Shown: piece after piece, positions 61,623 through 64,000 of the stretch
Layout of the letters: each line of letters starts with the position of its first letter
Position numbering within the stretch: the stretch's first letter is position 1
NCBI GenBank assembly: GCA_964036295.1
Contig: OZ038462.1
Coordinates: 24,191,863 to 24,255,862, forward strand
From: Plumapathes pennacea
Taxonomy: Eukaryota > Cnidaria > Anthozoa > Antipatharia > Myriopathidae
DNA: 64,000 nucleotides
Reading direction: 5' to 3'
Notes under the pieces: generated by a model
What the model was told of the DNA's origin: nothing
Database searches by the model: none
What the model saw: the letters and a program-made list of their open reading frames with translations, nothing else
Translations under genes and position numbers: made by a program

Positions 61623-63152
61623 TTATTGTGCATACAACAGAATGACAAGAGACAGCAACAAAATTAAACAACACGTAAACTCAAATGTCAAATGTTCCCC
61701 ATCAACCGTAATTTTCGAACGAAAAATACTGAAAAGTAATCCCTGTCGATTTTCGGTTGTCCGAAGAAATGAAAGTTCTGAGAATTGACCTTTACTTACT
61801 GTCGTATGGGTTTTTTCTGCCTTTATTGTTGAGAACTGAAAGCAAGTGCCGTCGGCGCAGGTCACTTTTGCTTGCCCGCCAGTTCCATAACATAAATAAG
61901 GCCCATCAGTAACAGCCCGCAGTTCGTAACGTTCGTTTTTCTTCACTGCCACAGGTCTATTAAACAGGACTTCATAAGTCTGTTCCGTCCCATCCGTGTT
62001 AAATATACCTACTCTCTCGCCAAGTTTGTTTTTCATACCAAGCCGACGCGGTGATATTTGGTGGTAAAGCTCTAGTTTGACACGGCGAGAGGCTCCATGC
62101 TCCCCAAATAAACGAACGCTGTGTATTTCTACGTCACGGTTTACAGAAAATGCCAGCAAGTCAGGTGTTGCGTCTTGATAGAAAAGCTGAAGCCCTCCTG
62201 TACCGGAGAAACGCCGGACTCGTTTCGGATTGCTTCCTCTTCGTGGGACATCTGAAAATTTCAGTGGCGCTTCTGCTACGTTGTCAAAGGAGAGTAAAAT
62301 TTCCACTGTTTCTTCGTTGGGTAAAATCTTTGTCTTTGACACAAGGGATGAAAATTCCTGCCGAGTCATTACTCGAAAACGAATCAGATTAATGGCGTCC
62401 CCAAGATGCTTCCTTTTCTCTTCTCCGGTGGCTTTACGCTGGTTATTCTCACACTTGTGCGTGGCCCATCGATCCACAGCTTTAAAAATCGCGACCTCCG
62501 GTGCATCAAGGGTATCCCTCTCAAGAACACAGCTCAACATCTCGCGACTGATGTTAAGAAAGGATTCTGTGTTCATGGATTCCTCTGTTTGTTTATCCAC
62601 AATCTCCCAACACTTCTCCACCGCGCTCGTCTCCGCAAAAATGCTAACTGTGGGCAGCATAGTGAACACGTTCTGGGTAGTTAGTAGGTGGTCACACAGG
62701 CGTTTTGAGCACTTTTTGGATAATGAAGGAATAATGTACTTGTCGGCAAGGTACAGAACCTCCATTACGTTACTTCCAGTTAGCTTCACTTCGTCGTAAT
62801 ACAGAAAGCGAAGGAGTTCGAGAAAACTCTCGCAGTTGCAGTCTGGAAGTTCGATGATATCTCGTGTTTCTTCCATTTCTCCATAAAACATCTTGAAGAA
62901 CACTGGACTGCTAATGGCCAGGATGAACTTGTGAGCGGGAATCACAACTTTCTGATCGCTGTGCTTGTCATTCACGGAGAACTTTACATCGCTAATCAAG
63001 CTGTTGTTGAACATGTGCTTGCTTCGCTCCTTCAGGCAGTTCTTGGGTATTTGCCAGTCAGATATAGGGGCAGTTATTGTCGCCATGTCCAGGGGAAACG
63101 AACACAGGATCAGTGACCCCTCCCTCAGTGTATCCAGCGAAAGAAGGCTCAA
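61623..63152 (-). CDS. BTB-BACK-PHR domain protein (BTBD1/2/3/6-like), intronless
   Basis: A probable substrate adaptor for Cullin-3 ubiquitin ligase. A single uninterrupted frame of 509 codons. The BTB domain spans about residues 45-150 (NSLISDVKFSV...PAHKFILAISSPVFFKMFYG, LRFLYYDEVKL), BACK about 155-275 (SREMLSCVLERDTLDAPEVA, FKAVDRWA, IRFRVMTRQEF), and a PHR domain about 333-475 (LLAFSVNRDVEIHSVRLFGE, RYELRAVTDGPYLCYGTGG). Start: ATG at 63152 or, more likely by comparison with relatives, the ATG at 63086 (MATITAPISDWQ). The last ~20 residues form a strongly hydrophobic tail (CCLILLLSLVILLYAQ), unusual for this family. Absence of introns, when neighbours have 8-21 exons, suggests a retrocopy that kept its frame. 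Confidence 0.93.
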   Translation of the reverse strand: MSLLSLDTLREGSLILCSFPLDMATITAPISDWQIPKNCLKERSKHMFNNSLISDVKFSVNDKHSDQKVVIPAHKFILAISSPVFFKMFYGEMEETRDIIELPDCNCESFLELLRFLYYDEVKLTGSNVMEVLYLADKYIIPSLSKKCSKRLCDHLLTTQNVFTMLPTVSIFAETSAVEKCWEIVDKQTEESMNTESFLNISREMLSCVLERDTLDAPEVAIFKAVDRWATHKCENNQRKATGEEKRKHLGDAINLIRFRVMTRQEFSSLVSKTKILPNEETVEILLSFDNVAEAPLKFSDVPRRGSNPKRVRRFSGTGGLQLFYQDATPDLLAFSVNRDVEIHSVRLFGEHGASRRVKLELYHQISPRRLGMKNKLGERVGIFNTDGTEQTYEVLFNRPVAVKKNERYELRAVTDGPYLCYGTGGQAKVTCADGTCFQFSTIKAEKTHTTVSKGQFSELSFLRTTENRQGLLFSIFRSKITVDGEHLTFEFTCCLILLLSLVILLYAQ

Positions 63153-63626
63153 GCCCCGTCCACAGTAATACGGATTATAAATTTGAAAACGCAGTTTTCA
63201 TACGATTTTCCGTCCACAGTCCACACCCCGCTAAATGCCCAAATTGAGCATGCGCGAAGAGATCACATGATCATCATGACGTCACGCGTTCGAAAAGCTC
63301 CGTTTTCGCCGGCCACACTATGCGAGGAACCAAAAAATAGTGTCTCTGTTTTCCCTATGTCTTTGTAACTTTGCCTATTCTTAGGTTGCTCAATTTGTTC
63401 CGTTTTTGGCGAGGTTCTACTGATTTCATCGTTTCCTACTAAGAAGAACGACTGTCGTTATTTTATCAAACTGTCGTCCACGTCCTGACAACGACGTAAA
63501 AAAGAAGCATTTGAAGTCGCACGCGAGAGCACGGCGACCCCGAGAACATGTCAATTTCAGATATTCACGTGCTTCTTTTGTCTTCTGTGATTAGTTTTAT
63601 TGTTTCACCGACGTTGCCGTCGTCCT

Positions 63627-63868
63627 GGGCCCAGTTTTTCAAAGCACGATTAGGCTAATCCTGGATTAGGTGTAAACTTTCTTGTCATTTATAAGCCTGA
63701 AAATGTGAAGATTTTGTCCTGCAACGATTTCCTTGATACGTATTCAGCTAAAACAAGCTTTTAAATCCATATTTGAACAAAACCCTGCATTTTATCGGCA
63801 GAGAGGTCGTCAGAAAGAATTTCGTTAATCCTGGATTAGCTTAATCGGCTTTCGAAAAACTGGGCCCA
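63627..63868. mobile_element. MITE of the GGGCCCAG...AATCCTGGATTA family, copy 2
   Basis: Ends GGGCCCAGTTTTTCAAAGCA and TTTCGAAAAACTGGGCCC, with AATCCTGGATTA inside both. The flanking bases are themselves inverted (CGACGTTGCCGTCGTCCT left, AGGACGACGGCAACGTCG right), so it sits at the centre of a larger palindrome, perhaps nested in an older hairpin element. Confidence 0.85.
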
Positions 63869-63889
63869 GGACGACGGCAACGTCGGTGT

Positions 63890-64000
63890 TACACGAGACG
63901 ATTTTTAACGACGATTTTTAGCGACGATTTTTAATGCATGTTACACAAGACAACTTTTAGCGCAACATTGTTGCGGCAACGGCATGTTACACGAGACAAT
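63890..64000. mobile_element. Partial MITE-like sequence at the right edge
   Basis: TGTTACACGAGACGATTTTT is followed by related ACGATTTTTAGCGACGATTT units and GGCATGTTACACGAGACAAT at the edge. Similar in style to the GTGTTACAC elements but cut by the window end. Confidence 0.5.

Noticed and set aside
62230-62799. 189-codon plus-strand frame
   Set aside because: Antisense shadow of the BTB-BACK-PHR gene.

Overview
This window is nuclear DNA of an invertebrate animal, most likely a cnidarian such as a stony coral or sea anemone. The lineage is inferred from four things: animal-type split genes with GT-AG introns, short intergenic gaps, many small hairpin and inverted-repeat elements, and the gene set. 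The sequence alone does not prove it. No prokaryotic operon structure, CRISPR array, rRNA or tRNA gene was seen.

Layout. (1) 328-3270, minus: an unrecognised five-exon gene that continues off the left edge. (2) 6050-9737, minus: a complete 11-exon PLP enzyme of the D-threonine aldolase / D-serine dehydratase family, with a 20-nt microexon. (3) 11.3-14.7 kb: accessory DNA holding a decayed LINE reverse transcriptase, a 905-bp transposon with ~300-bp terminal inverted repeats, and a 170-aa chromodomain-like ORF. (4) 15837-28647, plus: exportin-4 (XPO4), 21 exons, reconstructing to about 1143 aa. (5) 28.7-30.7 kb: diverged tandem repeats. (6) 30738-37663, minus: CRYZL1-type quinone oxidoreductase-like gene, 13 exons, 351 aa. 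(7) 37843-41591, plus: an SFT2-domain Golgi membrane protein, 8 exons, 163 aa, divergent from CRYZL1 across only 179 bp. (8) 42608-46244: a 3.6-kb DNA transposon with 731-bp terminal inverted repeats, a 9-bp target duplication and an internal gene with a ubiquitin-protease-like histidine box. (9) 46380-59218, plus: RBBP4/7 histone-chaperone WD40 gene, 17 exons, 429 aa, whose seventh intron holds a very young full-length Ty3/gypsy retrotransposon (48650-54409). (10) 61623-63152, minus: an intronless BTB-BACK-PHR protein.

Exon models for the host genes were built by hand. Adjacent exons were accepted only where splice dinucleotides and codon phase agreed, and the encoded sequence was compared with remembered family members. 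The genes look like unrelated housekeeping loci (nuclear export, chromatin assembly, Golgi transport, amino-acid metabolism), not a pathway. The CRYZL1/SFT2D pair probably shares a promoter.

The most interesting material is mobile DNA: the Mutator-like element, the retrotransposon with a textbook -1 frameshift heptamer, three degenerate hammerhead-ribozyme-like motifs (two at the tips of inverted repeats), a family of near-perfect hairpins, and an intron array that repeatedly copies the XPO4 exon-18 splice acceptor.
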